Source of the DNA: Epichloe hybrida | Lineage: Eukaryota > Ascomycota > Sordariomycetes > Hypocreales > Clavicipitaceae | DNA length: 64,000 nt | Direction: 5' to 3' | NCBI GenBank assembly: GCA_019022495.1 | Contig: JAFEKR010000033.1 | Coordinates: 496,001-560,000, forward strand | In this document: positions 47,344-57,824 of the stretch, in pieces | How the letters are laid out: every line of letters begins with the position of its first letter | Position numbering within the stretch: position 1 is the first letter of the stretch | Notes under the pieces: generated by a model | Databases searched by the model: none | What the model was told of the DNA's origin: nothing | What the model saw: the letters and a program-made list of their open reading frames with translations, nothing else | Translations under genes and position numbers: made by a program

Positions 47344-49221
47344 TATACTAAAGATATTAGAAAATAAAGTTAATTTACTTAGATAACTTAAATAATTTAT
47401 TACGTAGTTACTAAGCACTTATCCCTCTATAATAGAGTTAGCCCTTAAGACTACTAGTCCCTTATTATTATTAGTAGCTATAGGAGCTATAGAGAAAGAG
47501 GCCTTAGGAGTATCTTTATTATTAGAATCCCTCTCTCTATATATATAGACCTAAAGTGCACTAGGGAGCTTAATAAAACTAATATATTTAGGTAAATTAA
47601 TAGTATTTAGTATAAACTACTAGTAAGTTAGTTAAGCATTAGCTATATATATTAAGAAAGCTTACCTTTAGGATATTCTAGGCTATAAAGTAAAGGTAGT
47701 TTATAATATTAATCTAAGTCTTTAGATTTATAGTATTACTTAGTAGCGCTATTATAGTATATTTATTATATTTTGCCTTATAGGTAGCATTAGTAAATAT
47801 TTAAGCATAGCGGATATAACCACGCTTATTAGAATTTTTATAAACTAGGATAGTATTTTATAGCTTTTTCTTTATTTTTATAATAAGCTAGTAGTAAGTT
47901 AGTAGTAATTTAGTGTCTAGGAAATAGGATTATACTTACTTTATTTTAATAGTAGTAGTTACCTTTAGGAGTAGCTTTAATAAGTTTAAATAGCTTATTA
48001 TAAAGCTATATAATTTAAGCTAGAGTCTAGTAGTATATTAGTAATAACTAGGTAGATTTTAGTTAAGAAAGATATACTATAATATAGTTTTTATTATTTT
48101 AGAAGTAATAAGCATATTTTATTAAATAGCCTATTAAATATTAGCTATAAAGAAGTAATAAGTAAGTAAAGATATTATACTTAAAGACTTATTATATTTA
48201 GCTAGGAAGGTTTTTTTATTAATAAGGTATTCTAAAATCTTATAAGTACTGTTTTTTAGGAGAATATTTTATATTATTACTTACTAATAATAGTATATAT
48301 ATAGAATTTTCTTTAAAGTTATTTTACTAGTAGTAAGTTAGTAATAGAAACACTATAAGAATATAATAAACTTATAATAAGATTTTAGAAGAAGTTTGCT
48401 TTTAGGGAGACTTTATAGGAGATTTCTTAGTTAATAGATTTTCTTAAGGTATTAATAAAGGTAAAGTTTAGGTATAAGACTTAGATATAGTAAACTAGCT
48501 ATAAGTTAGCTATAATAGACTAGATAGGGAAGTTATACTAATAAGAGTATAAACTTATAAGCTAGATAAGGGCAAGAAACTAAGATAAATAAGGATAGAT
48601 AATAATAATAATTAGGGACTAAAAGAGGTTAGTAACTACTAAGTAATAGCAGTAAAAGAGCTACTACTTAGCTAGTAAGGGTAACTTATAAGGTTAAGGG
48701 ATATTATAAAAGAAAGGAAAAGTGTAAAAAGGGGGAAAAATTAGTCTCTTTTATATTAACCCTAGACCCCTTAAGTAATCTAACGCACTATATATAAGTA
48801 ATTTATAAATCATAATAATAACTATTAGCACTGCTAAACGCACACATGCCTAATAGCTATAAGCTTATAGTAACTATAATATAAGCCCTTTAGTTAGACT
48901 ATTTAAAACCCTAGCATTAGGTACCTTATTTATTTAACTAATTATAAAAATTAACATAGGTTATCTATATTGTTTTTTCTAGCTATATAATAGGTAATAA
49001 CATTTATTTTACTATAGTAAAGCTACGTGTAAGCTACTATTAGAACATTACTAACTATAATAAGGGGTTATTTTTAATTAGTAGCATTATTATTATTATT
49101 TCTTTTTATTTACTTATATATCTAGATATAAGGTACCCTATCTTATTTTTCCTTATAAAGCTTTAATATAATAACTATACCTTAAGTAAGTAGCTTATTT
49201 TATAATTAAGGTTAATTATAT
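47344..49221 (+). other. 1.9-kb decayed region between gypsy-D pol and its 3' LTR
   Basis: AT-rich, heavily RIP-decayed. From about 48340 to 48730 the plus strand reads as a basic Gln/Lys/Arg-rich frame with only TAA/TAG stops (FRETLQEISQLIDFLKVLIK, LASKGNLQGQGILQKKGKV). An extra reading frame after pol, or sequence from another element, are both possible. Confidence 0.35.
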
Positions 49222-49231
49222 ATAGGGGGGG
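49222..49231 (+). promoter_or_regulatory. Gypsy-D polypurine tract
   Basis: ATAGGGGGGG directly before the 3' LTR start TATTATATTAGG (originally TGTTATATCAGG). Confidence 0.75.
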
Positions 49232-49506
49232 TATTATATTAGGAGCGTAAAGGTTAAAGATAGGATATTTATTAAAGCAAGTCTTTAAAGAACCTTTAGG
49301 CTATATAAATAATAAAGAGGCTAGCTAGCTATAAGATAGCTATATGCTTATAAAGCAAGGTACTTATTAAAGACTATATATATTATTAGTGCTAGGTTAG
49401 AGATTAAAACCTTCACGCACCTGCCCCTAGCTAGCATCTATCTAGCAGCGACTGCGATAGTCTTAGCCATCACTTCGTTCTTAACCTTTCGGTGCAAGCC
49501 GTGACA
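49232..49506 (+). repeat. Gypsy-D 3' LTR
   Basis: Partner of 37410-37684. Bases 49408-49506 are not decayed. It ends TGCAAGCCGTGACA. Confidence 0.85.
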
Positions 49507-52333
49507 GGATATTAAATAATACTTACTAAGGGGACTAATTATCCTTATTCCTATATATAAGTAAGAGATTAGTGATTTTAGCTATATACTTTATAGTATA
49601 TAGCTAGAGAAGCTCTAGTAATTTAGCTTTAATTATTAAGGATTATGCTATCTTTATAAGGGTTTAACTAGCACATTTAATAAGGCCTTAATAGGTAAGA
49701 ATATATAGAGCGCTAGTTTAATAGATAATTCCCTCTTTCTAATAGAAGAGTTTAAACTTCTCTCTAAGGAATTTAGTTATATTATCTATATAGAAGCATT
49801 TAATAGTAAAGCCACTGCTTATATTCTTAATAGTAGTCTTCTAAGCTTAAATTACTTTTACTACACTAGCTTTATTAATAGTTAGGATTACCTAGTAAAA
49901 GCATGTATAAGTGTTAATTATGTGTAATATATGCTTTTTCCCTCTAAAGCCTTTAGGCTTATATTTAATAAAGTCCTAGAACACATAAGAAAGGAAAGTA
50001 GTTGTATTATTAGAGTTCTCTTAATAAATTATCTAAGGAGCCTTTAATAGAAGGTAAGCTAAACACTAGAAATTAATTAATAAGGCAGGGTTAATTATAA
50101 TTCCTACTTCTTTATAAGCTAGTATAATTTGTTCTTTCCTTACATGCCTAAGTCTCTTATATAAGAGGCTAAATTCCACTTTCTTTATAATAGATTTGCT
50201 TAATAAGGCTATAAAATTAAATTAAGGTTTCTTCTCCCTAAGAATTAATATTAATATATTAGACTTCTAGTTATAAGAAGTAATAGCATTACCTATAGAC
50301 TTTAAGATTAATTAATCTTTAAATCTATCTATAATAACACCTCCTTGCTTAAGAAGGCCTAGCAAAATTATATTAACTTTAGCCTTTAGTGCCTATTAGG
50401 CATTAGATAGTTCTAGGTAACCTTTGCTAATAAGGAGTTTAATATTACTAATGCCTTTAATATTAAGTTATTCTCTATTACTTAATATTATTAGTCTAGT
50501 AACTATATTAGTGTTTAAATAAGTAAACTATTTAGTTATATTAAATATGTAAGTGTTATATCTAGAGTTAAGGATATAGTCTTCCTTTATAAGGCAATTT
50601 ACTATTATTTAAAAGGAATAGTCCTAGTTAATTACTATAAGAGAGAGATTACTTCCTATAGTAATAATATTAGAAGAGGTAGTTATAGTAGTGGTTATAG
50701 TTATATTACCTTTCTTCTTTATTAAGTTAGGCTTCTTCTCTAGATAAAGCTTCTAGTAATTATCCTTTAAATAAATAGGTTATCCTAGAGAGATTAAATA
50801 ACCGTAATCTAGCTTAATAGTCTTAGAGGTTTTGTTTTTCTTTATTAAAGCTTTGCCTTTGCCTTTTATATTAGCATTATCCTTATTATTCTTTTATTAG
50901 GTATTAAAGTTAACCTTTTAGTCCTTCTAAGGCTTATTAGCTTTATACGTTAAATAGGTAAGCATACTTTCTTTTATAAGCTCTAATTTAAAAAATCCCT
51001 TAATCTGCTAAGCGTTATAGATATTAGGCATTAAACCCTTAATAGCTTTAATTATTTATAATACCTAAATAATATTAGGGATCTTTTTAATCTTATAAAT
51101 CTAGTTCTAAAGGTTTTAGTAATAGTCTAGCTAAGCTCTTATTATAGACAAATTAGCTCTCTTTAATTAAGAGAACTATTATAGTAGCTTAATAATAGCT
51201 AAATTAGCCTTAAACCCGTAATTACTTTTAATTAATTGCATTATATTAGTAACTAGCATTATATTAGTTTATCTTATATGCGTTAAATTCTTTTAGACTT
51301 ATAAGGAGAGGCTTTACTATATAATAGAAAAGAGAATAGCATAATACTTATTAGTCTCTTAAGACTATAGGGTTACTCTAGTTAAATATAGTGTAAGCTA
51401 TATAATATAAACTTATATTTAGATTAAGATCTCCTATTCCTTAAAGTTCTTAGCCCCTTTAAAAGAAGTAATAAATATAGTTCTTATATACTATGCCTTA
51501 GTAATATTATTAAGTTTAGTTAAATTAGGTTAGGTAGCTAGAATAGTACTAGAAGTACCTATATTAGCTATACTATAGGAAAGGAAGAGTAAGGTTATAT
51601 ATTAGAATTCATATACTCCTATTACTATATATATTTAATACTAATTATTATTAATTTAGTCTAATAGGAGTTATAGTAATAGCTTTCTAAGGATTAAATT
51701 ACTATATAGCTACTAATATATAGAGATATAAAGTTAAGAATATAAGTAGCCTAAAAGGCGTTTTTAAATACCCTAAAATATTTTACCTTAGCCTAGTTAA
51801 AGGGTAATACTTTACCTAGAATTTACTATACTTACTTTACTTACTTTACTATATACTACTTTACCCTAGATAGTAATAAATCTAGATTATTAGTTTTAGG
51901 TGCCTAAGGTAGTTCTATAAGGAATGTCTTATCCTAGCTTACTATTTACTAAGATTTACCTAAAAGGGATTAACTTTTTATATATATTATAAAAGATTAT
52001 ATAGTATTAAGTAATATATTAGTTTATAGCTTAGAGAAAAATTATTATACTTATAAATTAGGAAAATAACGTATAAAGGTTATGTATTTAATTCCTAGTT
52101 ATATAAAATTTTTATAGCTTTATATATATAAAAGGAAGCTAAATTATAATTAATCTAATCTTAACTTATATAGTATTATTAGTTTTTAGGAAAGGAAAAA
52201 GGTCTTTATACTACCCTATAAGTTAAGTAATTTGCTTTAATAAGATATTAGGAAAAGATATGTAATTATATATAAGACTATAATAGTTAGATAAAAGGGA
52301 AAAATAAAAAGAAAGGTAAGGGTGTGATTATAA
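49507..52333 (-). pseudogene. Copia-A gag, protease and integrase (decayed)
   Basis: Minus strand, stops as Gln. Gag runs from about 52000 to 50700 (IKAIKGLMPNIYNAQQIKGF, LTYLTYKANKPQKD). A region near 50550 (YNTYIFNITKQF) corresponds to the copia protease start, normally D-S-G-C-[DN]-T-H-I. The pre-integrase box is near 50130 (LYKRLRHVRKEQIILAY). The integrase core at about 49950-49640 reads KPKGFRGKKHILHIINTY, then TIKCFYIDNITKFLREKF. The frame ends with SPQQVLFN at the gypsy-D LTR border. The RT and RNase H of the same element are at 13014-14680. Confidence 0.75.
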
Positions 52334-52350
52334 GCGCTAGGCTTATAACC
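52334..52350 (-). promoter_or_regulatory. Copia-A primer-binding site
   Basis: Minus strand after the LTR: GGTTATAAGCCTAGCGC, a RIP-changed form of GGTTATGAGCCCGGCGC, complementary to the initiator tRNA-Met anticodon arm. It fixes the right LTR as the 5' LTR. Confidence 0.7.
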
Positions 52351-52619
52351 TATAAAATAATATAGATAAAGGCAAAGAGTGGTTAGAAGATAAGATAATA
52401 ATGTAAAATTACTATCTAGGAATTCATAATCTAGAAGAGAAAAGGGAAGCTTATAAGCTTTAAATCTATAAGTAATAAATCTAGGTCTTTAAACAAAGCC
52501 TGCGATAAACCGCGATATTAAACGCAATACGGGAAGCTGCATTGTCAAACGAAGAGGGGATAACAAGAGTGATGCCTGATATCTGAGGCTACGATGTGAG
52601 GCTGTGAATATCCTCAACA
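52351..52619 (-). repeat. Copia-A LTR, right (5' LTR)
   Basis: Partner of 12731-12999. The first half is decayed and the last 110 bp are intact, ending CCTCAACA before ATACA. Confidence 0.85.
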
Positions 52620-52624
52620 ATACA

Positions 52625-52890
52625 CAAGAGGTTTTGACAGAGCGTATCCACTATGTTCAGATGCAGTCGAAAGAAGAATTGAACGTCTGGACGATGAAAT
52701 TAGACACTAGGTAAGTTCACTTCGTGTGGGAGGACTTACCGTGGACCGAATCTGTCCTTGAGTTTGAAAAAAAGAATGAACTTGGTTTCCCTTTGCCTTA
52801 TTCACTTATTCAGGAGTGGCCAAGACGGCAGAAGGTACTCGTCCTCGATGCTGCGCAGAAGCGTCATTCTAGTCGAGGTCCGTTTGATTT
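52625..52890 (+). pseudogene. Host gene remnant right of copia-A
   Basis: From 52627 the plus strand reads EVLTERIHYVQMQSKEELNV then WTMKLDTR, a TAA or GTAAGT splice donor at about 52712, then FVWEDLPWTESVLEFEKKNE and LGFPLPYSL to about 52880. It has coding character and joins in frame to the scrap at 12718-12730, so copia-A probably landed in an exon of this gene. No family recognised. The frame after 52890 is low-complexity and not trusted. Confidence 0.35.
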
Positions 52891-52951
52891 GATACCCCGG
52901 GGTGTCGGCTCCCCGGCCACCCAGCCACCAACTGGCTCAAAAGGGGCAGAG

Positions 52952-53632
52952 TTATTCGGCAGTACTGCCAGGGTAGCTCATATACCCTTGCTCGGCAAGG
53001 TCCACCGATTCGGTCCCGTCCCCTGCCCCTACGGGCGCGGTTAGGGATACCCTCTCAGCTTCGTCCCTTGTACTCTCTCTTGCTGAAGAACGCCTTCGCG
53101 GACGACAACAACTAGACAGCAGATACAAAGAGTATCCTAGAGCGGCGAGTGAGAAGACAACCGCAAAGAAGATCTCCCAGCCGCGTCCTAAACCTAGACT
53201 GTTGTGGATATAAACAATCGTGGCAGCAACGAAGCCAACCAAGCCGAAAGTCACACCAATGGCCATGCCTATGATTATTCGCCCCTAACGAAATATCATG
53301 CCGCCAGTACCATTGAACAACAAGACTAGAACTCCGCTCATACATACCACCAGGCTGACCAACAACGAAAACGCGATCAGGGCCTTCGTGACCGTGTTAA
53401 AGGTCTCGAAAGACATTGCGGTGGCAAGCGTGCCGGAAAAGGTGAAGCTGAGACCAACCAAGAGGGTAACCACGGTCACACACTCCTGGGGAGAAAAGGC
53501 ATGAACTGATTGGAACGGTACACGCACATCACGATACCAGTCTTCAACGTTCTGGCATAGCTCTCTCCATGGATCTTGGCATAAGCCAATGCAACACCCG
53601 TAGGATTCTCGAATAAAACTAAGTGGAGCCAT
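52952..53632 (-). pseudogene. Four-helix membrane protein gene with one in-frame stop
   Basis: The minus-strand frame starts at MAPLSF (53632). That start is preferred over 53872 because the extra upstream part is a pyrimidine tract (TTCCTTTTCC runs) typical of a fungal promoter or leader. It reads 227 codons with hydrophobic helices at about residues 51-72, 82-106, 122-143 and 157-177, and a charged, Ser/Arg/Glu-rich tail (residues 180-226), probably cytosolic. A TAG at codon 116 (53285-53287), after GGMIFR, breaks the gene; the frame goes on without shift (GRIIIGMAIGVTFG). A single CpA-to-TpA change would turn CAG or TGG into TAG, so RIP leaking from the nest about 700 bp away could be the cause. 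Function unknown. Confidence 0.6.
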
Positions 53633-54298
53633 GATGCCGATGGTCTCCAAAGATGGTAGGTCGTGTGCAAGTGTTGGTTCCAGAGGTCCAAGTATGCAAA
53701 GTAAGCCGGTGTTTGAGAAGAGAAGAAGAAGGAAAAGGAAAAGGAAAAAGAGGAAGGGGGGGAAATATAGGTCAAAAGAATGTGCGAGGACGCATGTACA
53801 GCTGGCGTCCAAACCCATCAGCTGTCTAAAAACCAAGTCGTCTGTCTGCAGGGCAAGAAGTGTCTGGCCCATTTCTAGATACAGTCTAGCTTGTGTCCAG
53901 GTACCGCTTGGCCTGAAATTTCACGGGAGTGACAAAGCTCCGAGCAGATGTAATTTATAGGAAGGAGCGGGGGGGGGCAATGTACATTTGAGATGGCAGC
54001 CAGCCCGAGTGTCAACAGAGTCTCCCTGCATCCCAACCGTGACAGACCGTAGTTGTTCAGTCCGAATTCGAGGTTCAGAAGACAATGCGGCCTGGTCATC
54101 GACGTCTGTCTGAACAGTCAGCATGACAGTTTCCCCAAGAGTGCTGGGTATATCCATGTGGACATTGACCAACTTTACAATACGCACAATAATGTACTCG
54201 CGTCGTGTCACACGGTGTTAGCCAGCCAGGGAACAGAGTCAACGGCCGCTGGATTTTGTCTTTTATAGATAGATACCGCATGTTATATTCTTTGCCCT
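53633..54298. other. Intergenic region with a minus-strand frame of unsure status
   Basis: Holds the pyrimidine-rich leader of the membrane-protein gene (about 53720-53765) and a G run (53969-53976). A 96-codon minus frame at 53921-54211 (VRIVKLVNVHMDIPSTLGET, VTVGMQGDSVDTRAGCHL) has some coding character but no recognised family. Confidence 0.3.
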
Positions 54299-54973
54299 TC
54301 ATTTCTTTACTCTGTGAAGGTAACTGATCCCACCAACCATAAGCACTGTTCTCCCAGGTTGTTCTTCCAGGTCAAGATCGTCTGACTTGTTGTCCTGACA
54401 CTTGCATACACACGTACAAGCTCGCTCATTCTTCTCTTTCATTTTACTCTCTTTCAATTGGACCAATTCATTGTCGCTTGCCTTCTGTTCCAACATGGCG
54501 ATGTACTCATCGTCCAAACGTTGTATTTCCTCCAAAAGGACTCGCTTGCTACGCTCTTTTTCTCCCCGAAAATCTGGCCTGGTATTCGACTTGGCTGCTA
54601 TCCATTCGTCCGCCGCCGTTATCAACCAATTGTGTTCAGAGGCTTTACGCCAGAAGAAGAAGAAGGATCGTCCAAAGGGCAATTTTCTTCCCCGCCTAAG
54701 AGCGTCGAAGAATGCGTGATTCCACTCTTCCTTTATTCGCCGAGCAAATATTTCCTTTCGTTTTGTCGCAGAGGAGTGTTGCCAAATCACACATGCGCTG
54801 TCGTAGTCCCTCCAAATTGCGTCTTTCCTGTGAATATAGCTTATAAGTAGACGCATTCCATCTTCCGGCCCGAACTTCTCGACTAGGCAATACGCCAACT
54901 TTTTTGGGATCCTGAGACTTAAGAAGAAATCATTGTCAGTGCGGGGTAGACTGCCTGCACACTTCAGACACAT
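54299..54973 (-). CDS. Unknown basic/coiled-coil protein with Cys clusters
   Basis: An uninterrupted minus-strand frame. The ATG at 54973 (MCLKCAGSL) is taken as start, giving 224 residues; an upstream ATG at 55198 would add 75 residues of Ser/Thr-rich sequence that looks like a leader. Features: an N-terminal CxxC; a central segment with many Trp/Phe (KEEWNHAFFDALRRG, residues 80-95; NWLITAADEWIAAK, 115-130); a charged helix likely to be a coiled coil (about 135-185, ERSKRVLLEEIQRLDDEYIA); a Cys cluster CTCVCKC; and an acidic patch before the end. It may be nuclear or cytosolic, as no signal peptide is seen. No family recognised; the frame is single-exon. Confidence 0.5.
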   Translation of the reverse strand: MCLKCAGSLPRTDNDFFLSLRIPKKLAYCLVEKFGPEDGMRLLISYIHRKDAIWRDYDSACVIWQHSSATKRKEIFARRIKEEWNHAFFDALRRGRKLPFGRSFFFFWRKASEHNWLITAADEWIAAKSNTRPDFRGEKERSKRVLLEEIQRLDDEYIAMLEQKASDNELVQLKESKMKEKNERACTCVCKCQDNKSDDLDLEEQPGRTVLMVGGISYLHRVKK

Positions 54974-55696
54974 TTTCTGAGCCTTGAATCTGTTATCGGG
55001 TGATGTGTCTGTGTCGTAGTTGATACTGCTTCTGGATGATGTTTGAATGTGGAGGCTGGTGTGCACTGGGTAGAGGGAAAAGGTAGGCAAGCGAGATTCG
55101 CAACATCTTGGTTTTATATCCTTTGCGTTCATGTATTTTGCTTTAAGTTTATTCTTATAATGAATGAATAAACTCTTATCCTGTGGAACACATGTCAATT
55201 GGAGGATAACTTTGTGCTAGCCAAGGCTGAATCATTAGTGCTTTGTGCGGAAAGACATCACAGGTTGCATCTTAAATCGAACTCTAATTTCTCATTGTGA
55301 GACAATGCCACAGAGATGCCGTGAAATAAACTTTGGATGAAGGCACGTGGAATTGCAGACTGGAGACTGTGACTGGTGACGAGTTGGCGTCTCCACTTGT
55401 CCACTTGACCCTGCAAAACGCAATCTGCAAGCTCCACCATTTCATCTCCCATCGAACGGAATGCCAATGCCTCATCTGCATCAACCTACTGGCTGATGCT
55501 CCATCCCAGGCACGTTGTTGCTTTCGGCCTTCTACTTCCAGTTATCGCATTTTTTCTCCCCTTGCTTCGCTGTGCATGGTTCTCCTCCCTGGGTCTTGAT
55601 CTGCAATCAAACACCGCACCATCGAGCAATCCACAAACCGAGGTCGAATCTCAGCGCTCAGCAGATACCGCTTCACCCATCACAGCCACAGCCGCA

Positions 55697-56730
55697 ATGA
55701 GTGCCGCTTCATCCTCTTCGTCCATCCGTAGAATGGCTCCGTTGGTATTCCCAGCCATTGGACGCCACACAGCCACGGTCATCTTCGTCCATGGCTTGGG
55801 CGATACTGGCCATGGGTGGTCCGACGCCGTCGAGCTTTGGAGGAAGCGACAGCGCTTGAATGAGATCAAGTTCATCTTGCCGCACGCGCCGCATATCCCG
55901 ATCTCCATGGTTAGACGATTTGAGCTTCCATGGCTCTTGCAGCCTACCCTGTCTCTATTTTCTTGTATCGAACTGCACTGACTTTTCGACGCTTGCACAG
56001 AATGCTGGTCTCAAGATGCCAGGGTGGTTCGATATTGTACGTCAAGCAAGCCACGTGGTCGCGGATAAAATCGAGGCCAACCATATCAGCCCCTCCATAG
56101 AACGGTCTACTAATCATTCTTGCTCTGCAGAAATCGCTGCAAAAGGGCGAGGACGAAGATGGTCCCGGTGTTTTGCAATCCCGGGAATACTTCCATGGCC
56201 TGATCCAGCAGGAGATCAAAGATGGCATTCCGGCAGAACGCATTGTTCTCGGGGGCTTCTCACAAGGTGGTGCCATGAGCATTTTTGCCGGTTTGACTGC
56301 GCCCTTCAAGATCGGGGGCATTGTTGGCCTCTCTTCCTGGCTTCTTCTCAACCAAACGTTCAAAGAACACGTCCCAGAGGGAAATGCCAACAAAGCTACG
56401 CCCATCTTCATGGGACACGGCGATCGAGATCCACTGGTTCTCTATGATCTTGCAAAAGATAGCGAAAAGGAGCTCAAGGATATGGGTTACAACGTCACGT
56501 TCAAGACGTACAGGTGCGTTGTTCCACCCGTTCCGTTTCGACCCCGCTCGACGACCAAACGCCGTCTGGATGGAGAGAAGTGCCGCGAGCTTTATTGAGC
56601 CTTTTGCTCTCTGAAGAATATTTCTGACACCTTCTGTAGAGGAATGCAGCACTCCGCCTGTCTAGAGGAATTGAACGATGTTGAGGCCTTTATTGGCGAC
56701 AAATTACCTCCGAAAGGAGATGCCAACTAG
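55697..56730 (+). CDS. Acyl-protein thioesterase 1 (alpha/beta hydrolase)
   Basis: Depalmitoylating serine hydrolase of the APT1/LYPLA family, which removes palmitate from cytosolic protein cysteines. Four exons: 55697-55909, 56001-56036, 56131-56513 and 56640-56730 (introns 55910-56000, 56037-56130, 56514-56639; GT...AG, CTAAT branch sites). The product is 240 residues, the normal size. Motifs: oxyanion HGLGDTGHGW; LPHAPHIPISM joined to NAGLKMPGWFDI; nucleophile GFSQGG; catalytic Asp in GHGDRDPLV; catalytic His in YRGMQHS. Start at MSAASSSSS is chosen; MAPLVFPA at 55733 matches the usual family N-terminus. The same frame stays open upstream to an ATG at 55496 and would add a 67-residue leader with a hydrophobic stretch. 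The first donor (GTTAGA) is less usual. Appears intact. Confidence 0.92.
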
Positions 56731-57824
56731 GTGCAGCATGGAGGACGTCTGATTGGGAACATCCAGACGCGCTCATGGCGGTCGCGAATCCTGATTCAAA
56801 ACTACAACGACGCTACCTAGGACCTCTTAAATTTAGATGCCTTTCGAAAATACAGTCCGATTCTGAACTTTAGCACATGACTGATGGACTCTGTGGCACA
56901 TTCCGGATTTGCCTGGGCGATAAGATGGGCTCGTCCCGAAGCGGACCGCTTCCCAAACGAGTGTCATTTTTCAGCGCTTTGGCATGTTGCTTCCCACCAT
57001 TTACTCCTCTTCAGCCAGAATTCTATTGCACTGAATGACTGGATTTTCCAACTCTTTCTGGTGCTGTCCACTTGGCATCATGCATCGAATACTACTGCCT
57101 CTACTCTTCGTTGTGACGACCATTGACGAGGAGCTCCGGGAGAATTATGTTCCCGAGTTCGCTCAACGAGGGCCCTCTTACCCTCTTCCAGCCAAATGCC
57201 AACTTTATATGGTTTCTTGAAACGTAATGCTACGTACCTCTGCCCAAAAAGCATTACTCAAGATTTCAGACGCGGGAATTACTGCCGCTAAGTGTGTTTG
57301 ACGGCTGCTGCTCCAGTGAGTGCCGCGGCGCCTGGTCATCGGCAATCGAGGCGGATTGATCGGCCTGGCACGTTGGCGATGGCCCCTCGATATCGGGCAT
57401 ATTAATCCGTACATACATGTACAATGCTACGGCAGCACGTCGGCGCCATGGGTGGCATCGTCTGGGGACAATTGTTCCAGACGAGCCCCGCAATCTCGGG
57501 GTCGATCATGCTCGACATATGTAGTTGTATTTATTACGCGGGAAATACTACGATGAACTACTCAGGGCTGGCTCAGTGAGCTAAATTTGCTTACTGAGCA
57601 TCTCCTGAACCAAACCCACTTAGACCTGAGCTAGCCCCAGTTCTAATGCAATAATGCAATTATGCCAGGCAGACAGTGACGGAGAATGGCATGTACAATT
57701 AATGCCAAGTATGCCTTGGTTCTAAGGCTCAGCATCTGCCAGGTAGCCAGGGGCAGAGAGGCGGGCGGCTCATTGTTCCGAGACTGGCACTAGCATCATT
57801 CGGCCTCACAATTCTCCACCACAA
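56731..57824. other. Intergenic region
   Basis: Between the thioesterase gene and the APH-like gene. Balanced base composition, only short overlapping frames, no motif recognised. Confidence 0.5.

Larger units (their letters stand above)
37410..49506 (+). mobile_element. Gypsy-D: chromodomain Ty3/gypsy element
   Basis: LTRs of about 275 bp at 37410-37684 and 49232-49506 flank gag, protease, RT, RNase H, integrase and a chromodomain, all on the plus strand. The 3' LTR follows a polypurine tract (ATAGGGGGGG, 49222-49231). It ends GTGACA. No target duplication is seen: GGATA follows the right LTR and AAAGA-like bases precede the left one, which also differs at its first four bases. The element is split at 40431 by the tandem-repeat LTR element. 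Confidence 0.8.
12731..52619 (-). mobile_element. Copia-A: minus-strand Ty1/copia element enclosing the whole nest
   Basis: Two 269-bp LTRs (12731-12999 and 52351-52619) are flanked by the direct repeat ATACA (12726-12730 and 52620-52624). On the minus strand the element starts at the right: LTR (TGTTG...CCACA), a primer-binding site just left of 52351, gag and integrase (52350-49507), then after about 35 kb of later sequence RT and RNase H (14680-13000), a polypurine tract and the left LTR. The stretch between integrase and RT is not accounted for and may have been lost. All coding parts are heavily RIP-decayed. Confidence 0.85.

Noticed and set aside
12731..52619. Starship-type giant cargo element
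   Set aside because: No tyrosine recombinase captain or cargo genes are seen; the ends are copia LTRs with a 5-bp duplication.
53285..53872. 195-codon reading with start at 53872 for the membrane protein
   Set aside because: The first 80 residues are encoded by a pyrimidine tract; the start at 53632 is more likely.
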